A program made the translations under genes and the position numbers. Positions 10,494 to 23,779 of a stretch of 64,000 nt of DNA are shown piece after piece. The notes beneath the pieces are model-generated. The model was given only the letters and a program-made list of their open reading frames with translations. It ran no database searches and was not told where the DNA came from. Position 1 is the stretch's first letter, and each line of letters begins with the position of its first letter. Origin of the DNA: Dentipellis sp. KUC8613 (lineage: Eukaryota; Basidiomycota; Agaricomycetes; Russulales; Hericiaceae); assembly GCA_002286715.1 (NCBI GenBank), contig NSJX01000035.1, positions 1-64,000 on the forward strand, given 5' to 3'.

Positions 10494-13351
10494 ATGCAGC
10501 CCGCTCAAAGGCAGCCCGCGCAGCCCCAACCAGTTAAGATCTACAATGCTGTCTATTCTTCTGTTCAGGTATGTAATCGTCTGCCGTGGCGGCTGAGGGG
10601 CAATTGAACACGGTCGCGTCACGCGTTTCTCAGGTCTACGAATGCATGGTCAGAGGCATCGCCGTCATGAGACGTCGCGCCGACTCGTATGTCAACGCGA
10701 CGCAGATTCTCAAGGTTGCGGGCGTCGATAAAGGCAGGCGCACGAAAATCCTGGAGAAGGAAATTTTACCGGGGAAGCATGAGATCGTGCAGGGGGGCTA
10801 TGGGAAATATCAGGGAACTTGGTACGTGTGGCGCCGCAGGCTTGGGTAGAGTTAATCTTGTCTCAATGGGACCCATGAAGGATTCCCCTCGAGCGAGGGC
10901 GCGATATCGCCCTGCAATACGGTGTCGCACCCCTCCTATCACCTCTCTTCGACTTTGTGCCTAGTTCAACGACTTTAGGTGCCATGTCCTCCAGCGGCAG
11001 TGGTAGGTACCTTCTGTATGCTTCCCTACTCTTGCTCTGAGCCTATGCGCGACCCCAGGTAACTACCTTCCATCGGCGCTTCCATCGGCTCCCATCATGC
11101 CTGGTTCGGCACTGCGTCTCCTTAATCAGGGACGTGCGCAAGGCCTCTTTACACCTTCCACATCCATCAACCAAGGTCACATTGTCGCGTACCCGTCACC
11201 TGGAGGCGGCTTCGCGCAATCCCCTGCCTCGAATCCCGCCGGCGTTTCACCCACACCACCACCGATACAAGGCGTCAAACGCACGCGATCCGACGCGGAT
11301 GGAGAATCGACCTCTTACGAGAACCTCCAGGCCCTTTTCGCTTCGCAGGCTACTGCTTCTTCTTCTGCTCTGGGATTCTCCCCGGACATCCAGATGGCCG
11401 ACGTGGCTCGGCCATCCTCCGCAGCTCCTCCGATGCACATGAATGGCGAGGATGGTCCGTCACCCAGCAAGCGCGCACGAACAGAACCGCCGCACCTCGG
11501 CCAGCTTCAGCAGACTCTCCAAAGGACATCATCACAGCTTCAACACCATCTTTCTCAGTCGCAGCTTCCTCCTACTCAACCGTCTTCTCGCACGCAGACC
11601 CCCACTCCCCAACACCCCAATGGTATCCCACGCTCTGACAGCGGCTCTTCGCTGAATGCAGCGAATAATCACGCGACTAATGGCTTGACAGACAAGGGAG
11701 AGCACAAAGGCCGCTTCGCCTCGAGACCCCTCGTGCCCAGGAACATGGACCCCGCCGCACCTCTCAAAGACTACCGACGCACAGCCCTCGTCACAACCAT
11801 CTGCCAACGCGACGACCCCAACGCCGTCCTGGACCTGCTCCGCGAAATCCCACCGGACAACCCGAACGTGCCGCTCAGCGTCGACGTCGTGCTAGACGAC
11901 CTCGGGCACACCGCGCTGCACATCGCCGCGAGCGTGGGGCGCCTGCGCACCGTCGACGCGCTCCTCGCGAGCGGCGCGGACGTGCACCGCGGGAACTACA
12001 ACGGCGAGACGCCGCTCATCCGCGCGTGCCTCGTCTCGAACAACTTCGACCAGCAGTCCTTCGGCAGCCTCGTCGCGCTGCTGCACCCGTCCATCCGCAC
12101 GCTCGACACCGCGTACAAGACCGTGCTGCACCACGTCGTCGCGCTCGCGGGCGTACGGCACCGCGCGATCGTCGCGCGGTACTACCTCGAGCAGATATTC
12201 CTGTGGATTGCGCAGCAGCAGGATGGCGACTTCCGCTCGATTGTGGACCTGCAGGACGAGCATGGCGATACGGCTCTGAATATTGCGGCGAGGGTGGGCA
12301 ATAGGAGTCTCGTCAGGACCTTGCTTGATGTAGGCGCGAACCGTATATTGCCTAACAAACTGGGTTTGCGCCCGGGTGACTTTGGTGTCGAGAATGAGGT
12401 TCGTGTTGTGATTCAAGTGCTTATTTGGCTCGATTGACGCGCATATAGGAACTCGGAGGAGGTCCGCGCGTCGAGGATCTGATTGCGTCGTTACGTTCGG
12501 GGCCCTCTGCTCCTGCACAAAAGAGTCAAGATGTCATCGCAGGTACGGTGCTCATCTTCTCTCACCTATCATCTCGCTTACGGGCCTGTAGACATGACGT
12601 CGATGATCCAAGGCCTCAGCTCCGACTTCTCCGCCGAGATCAAGACGAAGCAAGACGCGCTGGACGTGACGCAGGCGCACCTGCGCGCCGCGACGCGCGA
12701 GCTGTCCGAGCAGCGCAAGCAGATCCAGGCGTGGCAGGCGCGCTGCGCGGAGCTCGACCAGGTGAACCAGCGGCGGCGCAACATCGAGAAGGCGCTCGCG
12801 GACGAGGACACGTTCGACTGGACGGGCCGCACGGACGTCGCGGACGCGCCGGGCGGCCCTGCGTTCCAGTACCGCGGCAAGAACTCGACGATGGCGGGCC
12901 TTGGTGGGATCGTGGACGTGTCGTTCAATCTGGAGGCGGAGCCGACGATCCCGCTGGCGGATTCGGTTGTGAATCTGGTAAGGCTGAGGAGGCTGAAGAT
13001 GTGGCATGAGCGCATGGATCAGCTCATGGAGGCGCGGCTGAAGAGTCTGCATGGCGCGAGTGCGGAGAGGGAGTTTCAGTGTAAGAAGATTGTCGCGCTG
13101 TGCACGGGTGTACCGGTTGATAAGGTCGAGGAGGTGCGTAGTTCCTTTCGAGTTGGGAGGTTGGAGATTGAATTAATGACGCCGTTGTAGATGTTGGATG
13201 ATCTCGTCATTGCCGTGGAGAGCGAGACGCAGGTTGTAGATATCGGGCGCGTGTCTGGCTTCATGCAGAAGGTCAGTTCTACCTTTCATCTTATGGAGCC
13301 ATCCCTGCTGACGGCACGGGCTGTTTTCAGGTCCGGGACGGTGTAATATAG
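10494..13351 (+). CDS. APSES/MBF cell-cycle transcription factor (Mbp1/Swi4-like)
   Basis: Probable DNA-binding subunit of MBF, the G1/S transcription factor. The start at 10494 ([21 protein letters not shown]) leads into an APSES/KilA-N domain with [61 protein letters not shown] Pro/Ser/Gln-rich linker follows, then ankyrin repeats ([55 protein letters not shown]), a coiled coil ([17 protein letters not shown] ... [13 protein letters not shown]) and a C-terminal MBF association region. The gene has several short introns, including one after SSVQ; the final exon encodes VRDGVI with the stop at 13349-13351. This domain order matches Mbp1/Swi4/Res proteins; which yeast member is its orthologue cannot be decided here. 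Confidence 0.93.
10621..10626 (+). promoter_or_regulatory. Third MCB box, in intron 1 of the APSES gene
   Basis: A single ACGCGT lies about 8 nt before the acceptor of the first intron. It may extend the promoter-proximal cluster, or be chance. Confidence 0.3.
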
Positions 13352-13633
13352 TCATTGGTTGACGCTACGCTCGGCGCTATCGTTCTCTCGTGTATCTCGC
13401 ATTTGTTCCGTTTTCTTTCTCTGTTTCTCTCCTATCCGTTGTGCATCTCATCCACTTGTACACTATTCTGCGGTCAGACCAGAGTCTGCTCCGCATTCAC
13501 GATGATTCAATAATGTTATCACGATATGCCGGCCACCCTTGCACTTCAGGTACAGACGCTCGTCACCAACAAATCGCCAAAGCTAGATTCAGTACAACTA
13601 CCCCAAACCACTGCCCTCACCTACCAACAACAC

Positions 13634-15699
13634 CTACAAGCCCGCGCTCTCCGTCCCAAACAGCTGAAAATTGCGATTATACGTGCCCGACGCGAGCATG
13701 CGCGCATCGCGCGACAGGTCGACGGACATGGCCTTGCTCCCGTCCGTCTGCAGCGTCGTGAGCAGCTGCCAGTCGTCCGCGCTCCACACCTTGACGACGC
13801 CGTCGTAGCCCGCGCTCGCGAGGTACAGCCCCGGGCGGTAGTGCCACTCCTGCTCGAGGCGCTCGTGCTCCTGCGCGGGCGTTTGCGTCTGGGCTTCGGT
13901 GGCGTCGGCGTCGGCTTTCGCTGCTTCTGGCGCGGGCGTGGATGGTGCGGAGCCGTCCATGGCGTCGTCGGGTTGGGGCGTCGGGGTGCCGGTGGGTGCG
14001 GTGGTGGCGGTGGAGGTGGAAGCGGCGGCGAGGTGCGCAGGGAGCGCGCCGTCGGAGCGGAAGAAGCGCACGTCGGCGACGTTGCTCAGGTGCGCGGGGA
14101 TCGTGTACAGCGCTTTGAGCGAGCGCATGTCCCAGATGCGGATCGTGTCGTCGGCCGCGCCGGTGGCGATTTGGTACCTGTGGAGAGAGGGTGGTCAGTC
14201 CGGGAGATAGGTGAGAAGGGGGAGCACGTACCCGTTTGGCGAGAAGCTGAGGGAGAGGATGCCTTGGACGTGCCCGTCGAGGACCATTGCTGTCCTTCCC
14301 GTGCGGAGATCCCAGACGCGGCCGATGGCGTCGAGGCCTCTGTAAGTGGGTCAATCAACGGAAAAAGTGTATAGCGAATATGTGACGCACGCTGAAGCTA
14401 CGAGCGCGCCGTCGTCTTGGAACTCTACCGCATACACTTCTTTCGAGTGCCCCTCCTGCAGAAGCAGCTCTTTCGAAGTCGTCACGTCCCAGAGCCGCCA
14501 TGTCGTGTCGAAGCTTGCGCTTGCGACGTAGTCGCCTGATGGGTGGAAGGCGACGCGACATACGCGGTCCTGGTGGCCCTTCATCGTTGCTAGTGGCGTT
14601 TCGCTGCAACCTTGTCAGTGCGGAGACTGGGGCCGAAGATAGCAGGAGATATACCTGTTTAGCGACCAGAGGTTCACGCACGTGTCGCCGGCTCCGCTTG
14701 CGAGGTTCACGGCGTCTGGGCTTTGAGTGAGCGTGGCTTGTGGATGCCATGCAACGCCACCGACGCGGTCGCTGTGCCCTGATCATCGGGTCAGTACGAG
14801 GACCTTCTGACGGGTGGAATGGGCGTACCTCGTAATGTCCGTATTGGTGTGCATGCGGGTACATTCCATAGTTTTACAGAACCGGACCAGCTCCCCGTCG
14901 CCAGCATTTCGTTGTTTGGCGAGAAGCGCACCTGCGAGACAGGGCGCTCGTCGCCGATTTGCGAACCCAAATTCGAAAATGACTGCTGGCAAAGTCAGCC
15001 TCCATACATACGGTAGAGATGCGGAAAGCCGCACCTTGACGTCGGCAAATACATGTTTGCGCATATCAATGATGCGGCCGAGGGGCATTTTGCTGTCTAT
15101 CCGCTGCTGGGCGACGCGCTTTTGAGCTCTGCATGGGTAAGACAGCACGAGGAGACGTGGTAAGCACCTTTCTGACGATCACCAAGTGTAGCAGCGAAAG
15201 CCCAACCTGGGTAGTGAGAACTCCGCCAGCCGCCGTCGGGCCTCGAGCAGCTCGAGTGAGCCTGGTGTGTAGAATTCCTCGACCTGGGGCAGATTAGGTA
15301 GTGTGGCGGTCTGGTAAGATAACGAACGCACCTCTTCCTCGCTCTCATCTGACGACTCTTCGTCCACATGCATGGCTTCATCGCCTCTCGCGGCGTTGAT
15401 TTGTGAAAGGACATAAATGAGACGATCACGTCTGTCTGCAGCCTATAAGACGCGTTCAAGACCAAACGCCGCATAATATATGGACTGAAGAGACTTACGC
15501 GTTCTCCGAACAGTGTAATAGGCTCCCCAATCTCTCGTAGACGCGCCTTTACTCGATTATCGTCCGTCGGTACGGCCATGCTTCTGGCCTTCTTTTTGCG
15601 CTCGAGTTCATCGAGAATGACCTGGTTTTCTAGCCGCGCCCGCTCCGAGCCCAGGTAGCTCCCGTCGTCCATTAGCGTGTCGTATGTTAGTTCTGCCAT
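13634..15699 (-). CDS. PRP4: U4/U6 snRNP splicing factor Prp4 (WD40)
   Basis: Spliceosomal protein of the U4/U6 di-snRNP. The N-terminal SFM (splicing factor motif) region reads [20 protein letters not shown] followed by FGER and, after an intron, [19 protein letters not shown]. The C-terminal half is a WD40 propeller with clear blades: [79 protein letters not shown] and [21 protein letters not shown] low-complexity Ala/Thr/Pro insert (about 13880-14040) lengthens one loop relative to yeast Prp4. Introns are numerous and short. The start at 15699 ([17 protein letters not shown]) is the first Met of the frame carrying SFM. Divergent from PMT4 with 249 bp between the start codons. Confidence 0.92.
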
Positions 15700-15948
15700 G
15701 GTGGAGAAAGGGGATAAGGTGCAAGGTGCGCGACTTGCACTGACTTGAAGTCGCGGTTAGCAGCAAGCTTAGCGGTAACTGACCCGCCGTAAGATAGTCG
15801 CCAGATATTGCCAGACAAAGGGCACTTATCTGGCAATAAATAAGGGTGTAAATCCCGCCACGTGGTCCATTGTCCGTTTGGCGCGTCGGTTGTTCGTCCT
15901 GCTCTTGTCCTTACCCCTCTTCACCCTCACGTCCCCCTTCCCTACGTT

Positions 15949-18900
15949 ATGTCCATGGCTTCTACCTCCATCGCCGGAGGCAAGCTGCGGCATCGGAAAC
16001 CGTCTGCACAAGCCTCACCCATAGGTTACGACCCTGACGAAGATGCTGGCCCCGAGTCGGTACGCAGCTGAGCACTTTGCGGATATACGTGGCGTTGCTT
16101 ACGGGTGTCTGCAGAGAAAGCGCAATCCTCTGGACGAGATCATGGAGTCGCATAAAGTGAGCATGATTGTGGTCGCGACTCTCACTGCGCTCGCCTTCGC
16201 CCTCCGCTTCTACAAAATCAACCACCCGGACCAAGTTGTGTGAGTATCATTGCTTCGCCTCGAGAACAGCGCGCAGGGACTTCGGAGGCTGTCATGGGCT
16301 CTGGGTTCTCGTGCATCCCTCTTCTAGCAACGTCCAGGGCCAGGCATTCTGCCTTCGTGCGCTGGCAGCAGTCTACGTGGACTGCGCACTCGCGATCTAC
16401 GTGTCGTGCACCGGACATCTGATATTCGCCGCACCTCCCTGCATTGCTATCACCCCGGTCCCTGACGCGCATCTTGCCCCGGAACGCACGCCCGTGTACT
16501 GATTCCCACGTCCCATTCCCAGGTTCGACGAGGTCCACTTCGGCAAATTCGCATCGCACTACATCCTGCGCGAATACTACTTCGACGTGCACCCGCCCTT
16601 CGCGAAGCTCCTCTTCGGCCTCGCAGGCTGGTTCGTCGGCTTCGACGGCCACTTCTCGTTTGAGAACATCGGCGACAACTACACGGACAACCATGTACCC
16701 TATGTTGGCATGCGGGCCCTGCCAGCTATCCTCGGCAGTCTCACTGTCCCGGTGGTCTACGCGATTATGAAGGAGTCGGGCTATTCTACGGTCATTGCGG
16801 CGTTCTCGGCGGCGATTGTCCTGTTTGGTGCGTGATGCTCCCCTGCGCGCCGGACATAGCATTCTGACAGCCGTGCAGACAACGCGCACATTGCCCAGTC
16901 CCGGCTCATCCTGCTCGACGCGACTTTGATCTTCTTCATGTCGCTGACCATCTACTCATACGTCCGGTTCCGGAAGGTCCGCTATCTGTGAGCTCAATGT
17001 CGGTCGTTTGCATACTCCGGAAACTCATCTATCACAGCGAATTTTCTTCGGAATGGTGGACTTGGTTGATTGCGACTGGTGTGTTCATGGCCTGCACCTG
17101 GGGCTCCAAGGTCAACGGCATCCTCACCGTCTTCGCGATCGGCGCGGCTGTCCTTGTCGACCTCTGGGACGTCCTCGATATCCACAGGGAAGGGCACACC
17201 ATGGTGAGCGGTCATGAAGGCTGGATATAGTATCAGCTTATGAAACGCGTTTCAGGAATACTTCTGGAGACACTTTGCTGCTCGCGCGTTTGGCCTGATT
17301 GCTGTGCCGATCGTCGTCTACCTCAGCTTCTTCTACATTCATTTCGCCATTCTCACCCAGTCCGGGCCTGGTGACACTTTTATGAGCCCGGCTTTCCAGG
17401 AGACACTTGCGGACAACGAGCTCCTCGTGAACAGCCATGGTATGAGTTCGCAGTAATCTTCTTGTGCTACGTCTCTCACCACCCTGCAGAGATCCGTTAC
17501 TACGATACCATTACTCTTCGGCACAAGGACACCAAGGTTTACTTGCACTCGCACCCGGAGAAGTACCCTCTCCGCTACGACGATGGACGCATCAGTAGCC
17601 AAGGTCAGTAGTGATAGTACGTCATAAGAACACGCGCTCATTATGAGAACAGGTCAGCAGGTGACGGGCTACGGACACCCCGACCACAACAACTACTGGC
17701 AGATCGTGCCCACCAAGGCGATCCCGGAGACCGGGCGCGGGCGCGTCGTCCGGCACGACGACACGATCCAGCTGCTGCACGTCACGACGCAGTCGTACCT
17801 GATGACGCACGACGTCGCGTCGCCGCTGATGCCGACGAACCAGGAGTTCACGACGTGGCCGAAGGACGACTTTTCGCGCTACAACGACACGCTCTTCACG
17901 CTCATCCTCAACGGCGCGCACGAGGGCGAGGCGGTGCGCAGCAAGAGCGGCCATTTGCGCCTGATCCATGTGCCGACGAAGGTGTCGCTGTGGACGCATC
18001 GCGAGCAGCTGCCGAAGTGGGGATACAACCAGAATGAGATCAACGGCAACAAGAACCCGCAGGAGAAGTCGGCGATCTGGTACATCGACGAGATCATCGC
18101 TACCGATGGTACGCGACATCCTCCCTGACAGATATTATTGTAAGTAGCTGACGCAGTATGCAGATGGCGAGGACCTCCTCAACCGCGCGGGCTCGTCGAA
18201 GAACAAGACGCCGAAGAAGATGAGCTTCTTCAAGAAGTTCGCCGAGCTGCAGATGCTCATGCTGCAACACAACGCCGGGCTCACCGCGTCGCACCCCTAC
18301 GCGAGCACGCCGATCGAGTGGCCCTTCCTCATCAGCGGTATCAGCTTCTGGACGGAGAGCGCGACGCAGCGCCAGATCTACCTCATTGGTAACATCGTTG
18401 GCTGGTGGACGTGTGCTATCGCGCTGTCTGTGTACATTGGTATCGTCGGTGCGGACCTGCTCGCGCGTCGGCGTGAGGTGTACGCTATCGCTGAGCGTGA
18501 GTGCCCCTTCCTCTTCTGATGCTCTTACAGTTGAGGCTGATGTGGTTTTCGATACTTCACTAGCGGAGCGCAACCGCCTGTGGAACTCCGCCGGGTTCTT
18601 CCTGCTCGTGTGGTTCATCCACTACTTCCCGTTCTTCCTGATGAACCGCCAGCTGTTCATCCACCACTACCTGCCGTCGCACCTCATGTCCGCGCTGGTC
18701 GCGGGCGCGACGCTCAGCTTCCTCATCTCGGAGACGGTGAACTACCCGATCTCCGCGCTCGGGCAGCACACGCGCCGCCGGCCGACGCAGTACGCGGAGA
18801 TGGGCTACCGCGGGCCGTTCATCCTCGCCGTGTTCTGCGTCGCGCTCTTCGCGGCGTTCGCGTTCCTCGCGCCGCTCACGTATGGCACGCCTGGGTGAGT

Positions 18901-19038
18901 CGTTTGCATGGTTCATTTGGGTTTTGCGAGGTGCTGATTTGGGGTGTGAACAGGATGGACGGCGAGACTGTCAACTCGAAGCGGTTGCTCCGCACCTGGA
19001 CGCTGCACTTTGCGGCGAAGACGAAGTACGATGTTTGA
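15949..19038 (+). CDS. PMT4: Protein O-mannosyltransferase Pmt4
   Basis: ER-membrane enzyme that transfers mannose from dolichyl-phosphate mannose to Ser/Thr of secretory proteins. The first luminal loop carries the catalytic-type motif FDEVHFGKFASHYI and FDVHPPFAKLLFGLAGW. The central luminal part contains MIR repeats (YYDTITLRHKDTKVYLHSH, DDTIQLLHVTTQSYLMTHDV, SKSGHLRLIHVPTKVSLWTH). The C-terminal membrane block has HYFPFFLMNRQLFIHHYLP. GRISSQGQQVTGYGHPDHNN and QEINGNKNPQ fit the Pmt4 branch rather than Pmt1 or Pmt2. There are multiple introns. Start is at ATG 15949 or the ATG two codons later (MSMASTS). The last exon ends AAKTKYDV before TGA at 19036. Confidence 0.93.
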
Positions 19039-19436
19039 GCGCGAGGTCTGGGGTCGTCGCTAGGTGTGTGTTGAGAGTAGTAGAATGGACTTTGCGGGGC
19101 GTTTGGGTGACGGGAGACTGGGAGACTGCTGAGACTGACTGGATTCATATTCTGGGATGTGTTCGATAAGAGTCTGCTCAATGCTGGCGTATACGCGATA
19201 CTTGTGTATACCCATAAAACGCGAATCGATGTATATATTGCGAGTGAAGCGAGTCTAAGCCAACATAACGCAACACAATCATTGTAGTTGAAGCAACCGA
19301 ACTACTTACTTACTCAACAAAAGCCGCCGCTGCGCAGGCACGGGCGTCATTCATCACTTGAACGCGCGCCGCGGCTTTTGTTCGTGCATAACTCCTTCCA
19401 GTTCCCTTCATTCAAGCAGCAGCAACAGCAGCGACG
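19039..19436. other. Intergenic region between PMT4 and MVP1
   Basis: No gene seen. It contains the PMT4 3' flank and the MVP1 promoter and leader; an imperfect CAG/CAA repeat (about 19417-19434) lies just before the MVP1 start. Confidence 0.5.
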
Positions 19437-22176
19437 ATGTTCAACGCGCCCCGGCCGACACAGGCCTACGGCATCGGCTCCCAGACAGGCTTCGGCGGCA
19501 GCTTCGTCGACGAGAACCCGCTCGCCGCGTCCACGTACGACGGGCTCGACCCGTGGAGCGCCGCGCCGAGCCCGTCGCCGCCCCCGGGCAACGCAGCCAC
19601 GGGCGCAGGCGGGGGCGCGCCGTTCAACTTTGCCATCGGTGAGCAGCGCTTTCGGCTCTTGAGTGGGATGGAGATCGGTGTGCTCACCAGGCGCAATGGG
19701 CAGCAGATGCGAGCGTGCCGGGCATATACCACAAGGCGTTCGCGGCGGTCGACCCGGCGCATACGGGCGAGACGTCGGTGAACTCGCTCTCGCGCGTGCT
19801 CGGGACGTCGGCGCTGCCTGCGGGTACCATCGACAAGGTGCGCATGTCTGCATTTTGATGCGTGCGCGGAGCCGGGTCTGACATCGGGCGTTCGTCGCAG
19901 ATCGTGAGCCTCGTGAGCTCGCGCCCGCGCGTCTCCAAGCGCGAGTTCTTCGTCGCACTCGCGCTCGTTGCGCTTGCGCAGTCAGGCAAAGGTGCGTCGC
20001 GCAATCCATTTCGGCGTTGCGAACATTCATTGATCGGTTGTGACCCACCGACGCCGACAGATGTCAGCATCGAGCAAGTCGCTCTTCATTCACAGCAGAA
20101 CACGCTCCCCGAGCCGCACCTCGACCTCACCGCGCTCACCGACACGCCCTCCTCGCTCAACTTCAACCGCACGAGCGCCCGCCCGCCGGTGGCCACCCCG
20201 TACTCGTCCGACGATCCGTGGAGCACGTCGCGCGTGCCGACGCTGGGCGGCGAGGGCACGAATGGGAGCGGGGTCGGGCCGTCGTCGAGCGTCGCGGGGA
20301 GCGGGCTGCCGAGCGGCTGGTGGAAGCGCCAGGCGAAGGCCGATGTGAACTTTGCGGGGCAGCAGGGGTTCATTTTGAATAGGTATATGGTGTATCAGAT
20401 CGTGAGCGACGTGAGTGCCAACCCCTTCCAAGACTGTGTTATTAATAAGTTGGATGCTGATTTTGTGGATTTATAGCGTGGTCTGCCGGTGTCAAGACGA
20501 TACTCGGAGTTTGTGTTTTTGTGGGATGTGTTGGTGCGCAGGTATCCGTTTAGGTTACTGCCGCAGCTTCCTCCGAAACGAATAGGACGTGAGTCTCCTG
20601 CGTTAATTTCTCAGAATTCAGGCTCTGATGGTCTGTGTGCAGCGGATGAGAGCTTCCTGGAGCAGCGACGGTGCGGTGTCAATAACAGAGTAAGTGTCTT
20701 AGACTCACGCAGCCCTACAGGAAAGGACTGCAGCGCTTCCTCAATTTCATCATGTAAGCTACATATCTGCCCTTGCAAAGTCTCATCCTGACATTACCAT
20801 CCTCAGTAACCACCCAATAATCAAAGACGACGCGTTATTGGGCGTATTCTTGACCGAACCTTCCTTCGAACAATGGCGCAAACACTCCTCCATCTCCTAC
20901 GACGAAGAGTCGGTCAGCAAACACGTCGACCGCATCGAAGAGATGACCATCCCCAGCGACCTCGAAGAGAAACTTGCGTACGTCCCCCCACAATTTCGCG
21001 TTTCTCTTGCGTGAGGCTGATCTCGCGCTGCAGCCACGCCAAGGGCAAAATCGCACCACAGATCGAGGCCTGGCAGAAGATCAGCGTCCTCGCAGAGCGG
21101 ATCATCCGGAAGCGGGAGGCAGCAGCGGTACGAATCCCTCCCAGACTGCGGCGCTCCTACCTCCCGGCTCACTTCGCGTTGCCCCTCTTCTCGTCCGACT
21201 CGCCCTCGCCCTCCTCTCCCGCTTCCGCTTCCGCCTCCCACTCTGCCGGTGGCTCTCCTCTGTCGCCCTCTCGCTCGTCGGCCCTGGACACCGCGTCGCT
21301 CTCGTCGTCCATCTTCTCTGCGCTCCCGCTCCCGCTCCCGAACTCGGGCGCGACGTCGCCCACGCCGCCCGTGTCGGCACCGGACATGAAGGCGGACCTG
21401 TCGCGCCTGACGAACACGCTCAAGGCACTCGTGGAGGTCAACGGGACGTGCTGGCGCGGCGAGGACTGCGATCTGTCGGATGGCGTCAACCAGGGCATCG
21501 CGAGCGTGTCGGCGCACACGCAGCGGCACACTGATCTCCTCGAGCAGCGGGTACATTGTTTTCGTTCTTCTGTGGTACTATCGTCGCTCAATGCACACCT
21601 TTGTACCAGACGCAGACATTGCTGTATTCCACGCTCGAAGGCATCAAGGTGAGTCTATTCTCCTCTTCCCCGATGATCGACCTACTGACCCGACTCCTCG
21701 CCCGCAGAGCCAACGCGACCTGTACATCGCCATGCGCGACCTCTTCATCCGGCACGACCGGCTGTCCGTCGACCAGGTCGAGCGGCTCAAGAAGCGCGTC
21801 GACGCGACCGCGCTCAAGCTCGAGGGCGTCAAGGCCGTGCAGAAGGACGGCTGGCAGGACGAGGCGGACAAGCTCAGCGTCGCGATGGAGAAGGACAAGG
21901 CGACGATCGCGGCGCAGCTGAACCGCCGCGTGTTTGTGCGCGCTAGGTGCGTTTGATCCTATTTGTGTTTCTGGTTGGGGAATGGGAAGCTGATGAACGT
22001 ATGTATGGTATGGCAGCATGTGGCACGAGCTGCGCGTCGTGCTGCACAACCGCGAGAACACGCTCCTGACGCAGCTCGCGCAGGCGTTTGCGCACGAGGA
22101 GCAGGAGTACGCGGAGCATGTGGCGGCGAACTGGGCGTCGCTCGCCGAGTCGCTCGAGGGGATGCCCCTCGAGTGA
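19437..22176 (+). CDS. MVP1: Sorting nexin Mvp1 (PX-BAR)
   Basis: Endosomal sorting nexin of the Mvp1/SNX8 type, binding phosphoinositides and shaping recycling tubules. Order: a Pro/Ser/Gly-rich N-terminus, an EH-like helical region (VPGIYHKAFAAVDPAHTGE ... VSKREFFVALALVALAQSG), a PX domain (FILNRYMVYQIVSDRGLPV, SRRYSEFVFLWDVLVRRYP, LLPQLPPKRIG), then a BAR-type helical region (RDLYIAMRDLFIRHDRLSVD, VERLKKRVDATALKLEGV, MWHELRVVLHNRENTLLTQL). A Ser/Pro-rich insert (about 21150-21380) lies between PX and BAR. The PX basic residues RRYSEF are present. At least ten short introns are needed. The stop TGA is at 22174-22176 after EGMPLE. Confidence 0.9.
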
Positions 22177-23779
22177 TCAGGTGGGCACTGGGCGGGCGCG
22201 TGAGCAATTTGACCGAAGGTGTGCTTGGAAGGGGGGCTGTGGTTTTGTGGTGTGTGGTACGTGTCTATGTGGACTGGCATGCGTGCATAGTGCATAGTTT
22301 TGGCTTGTCATCTTCCATCTTTCATTCATTTTATTGCATCGTATACCCTTCCTTTTACGAGCTTATGAGCTGCAATGATAGCGCCTTCGGGCATATATAA
22401 TACTGAATCTCGCAGTTCTCGGCTCGATATGCAGGTCAAGCGTGGCCTTCGTCCTGCAGCTGCGGATATTTCTTCGGCGCCACCGAGGTGGTGGACTAAC
22501 GTAGTCTGACGACGACCAAGGCGCGGATTAGGTCTGTTGGGAACCATCCTAGTTGCTGCAACGCGGATGAAGATATGCACGAGGTGGGTGTCCCAGTCAA
22601 ACATGTTGAACGACATCTAACTTTGCTTCAGATCTGTGCACCTAGCTCTCGGTCGTCTGTGTGCGGTTACCGTATTGCTCAGTGGCATAAGCGCTTGCAC
22701 TGGCAGTGGTATTTGTCGAAGGTTCCTCCACGAAGCCGGTCAACACCAATAAGCCTCAGGCATGGCACCACCATCAGGATCAGATGTGTTGCCCGCGCCG
22801 TCGATCTTACCTTCCGCCGCCGTTTCGAAGCAAGGTAAGGATCTGCCACGCTTGAATGTGTTTAGTCAAGGTGTGATTCGCTAATTCAAGTGCAAATGAT
22901 CTTCCAAACAGATCGTCGGGTTGATGACCTATGCGTCCTTCAACTCTGAATTCGGCGCCTCGAACCACGAAGGCCAGTCATTCGGTATCTCGGTGCTCAA
23001 CTGAACAGTGTTTGGTATCCGACCATTGACATCATCCTCGTCCGTACTGCCCACTGTGCCAATTAAAGTACAATGCTGCTCCAGCTGTGTAGAGCTGAGC
23101 TACAACGGACATCGTCGAAGTCTCCGGCTTTTGTGGGTTCGTTTTCGCCCTTGTTAACCATGTTGCCTTACCAGACGGACCTCCATAAGCTGCGGCGAGC
23201 TTCAAACGCCTTCGTTGACATCTCTCATCATGGCAGCTCTCAGTAAGAATCCTTCTAGATCTGGTCGTGAGTATCGTCCCCTGCAGGTAGCCATAGGTGA
23301 CGGTGCTGCAGGCTGTTCAAGTTCGAAGATGGGTGTCGTTACCACCGCCGAGTCGCATGGACTCAACCCAATATGAGTGGGCCGTTTGGTTGATGCTGCT
23401 TGCGCAGAACCTCTTCAGCACGGACTCAGAAGGCCGACCATGACACGGCGCTAGTTTGCACCTTGAGAGATGCTAAGGATGACTTGATCAAATAGAACTC
23501 TGCCAGAAGTAAGTCTGACATGGACTCTGGTCACAGTGATGATTTCGTCACTGACGGCATGCCTCGAGAATTTAGATCAGAAATGTGGTGCACGAATGGT
23601 AATTGCCAGTGTTGGGTGCCGCTTACCCGCTTTCAACCGCATGTCTGCACTGGTCGTGGAGCTCTCCGTGCTTATTCGTACCCTCAATTGTCGAAGACCG
23701 CAGATATTAATCGAGTCGGGTCCGGATTAAAGAGACCAATTTTTTCTCTCTCTTTCCTATCCCTCCACTTCACCTCACA
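22177..23779. other. 1.6 kb gene-poor stretch, possibly degenerate sequence
   Basis: No protein family is visible in either strand and open frames are short and broken. A small Pro/Ser-rich frame begins at ATG 22762 (MAPPSGSDVLPAPSILPSA, 46 codons) but has no convincing exon structure. This could be a decayed gene or an old transposon remnant; I cannot tell which. Confidence 0.4.

Noticed and set aside
12552..13052. Minus-strand open frames opposite the APSES gene
   Set aside because: Mirror of the coiled-coil coding sequence; no independent evidence.
13526..14374. Long plus-strand open frame of about 280 codons
   Set aside because: It lies antisense to the WD40 exons of PRP4; GC-rich codon bias opens the complementary frame. 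It is Arg/Gly/Val-rich and has no motif.
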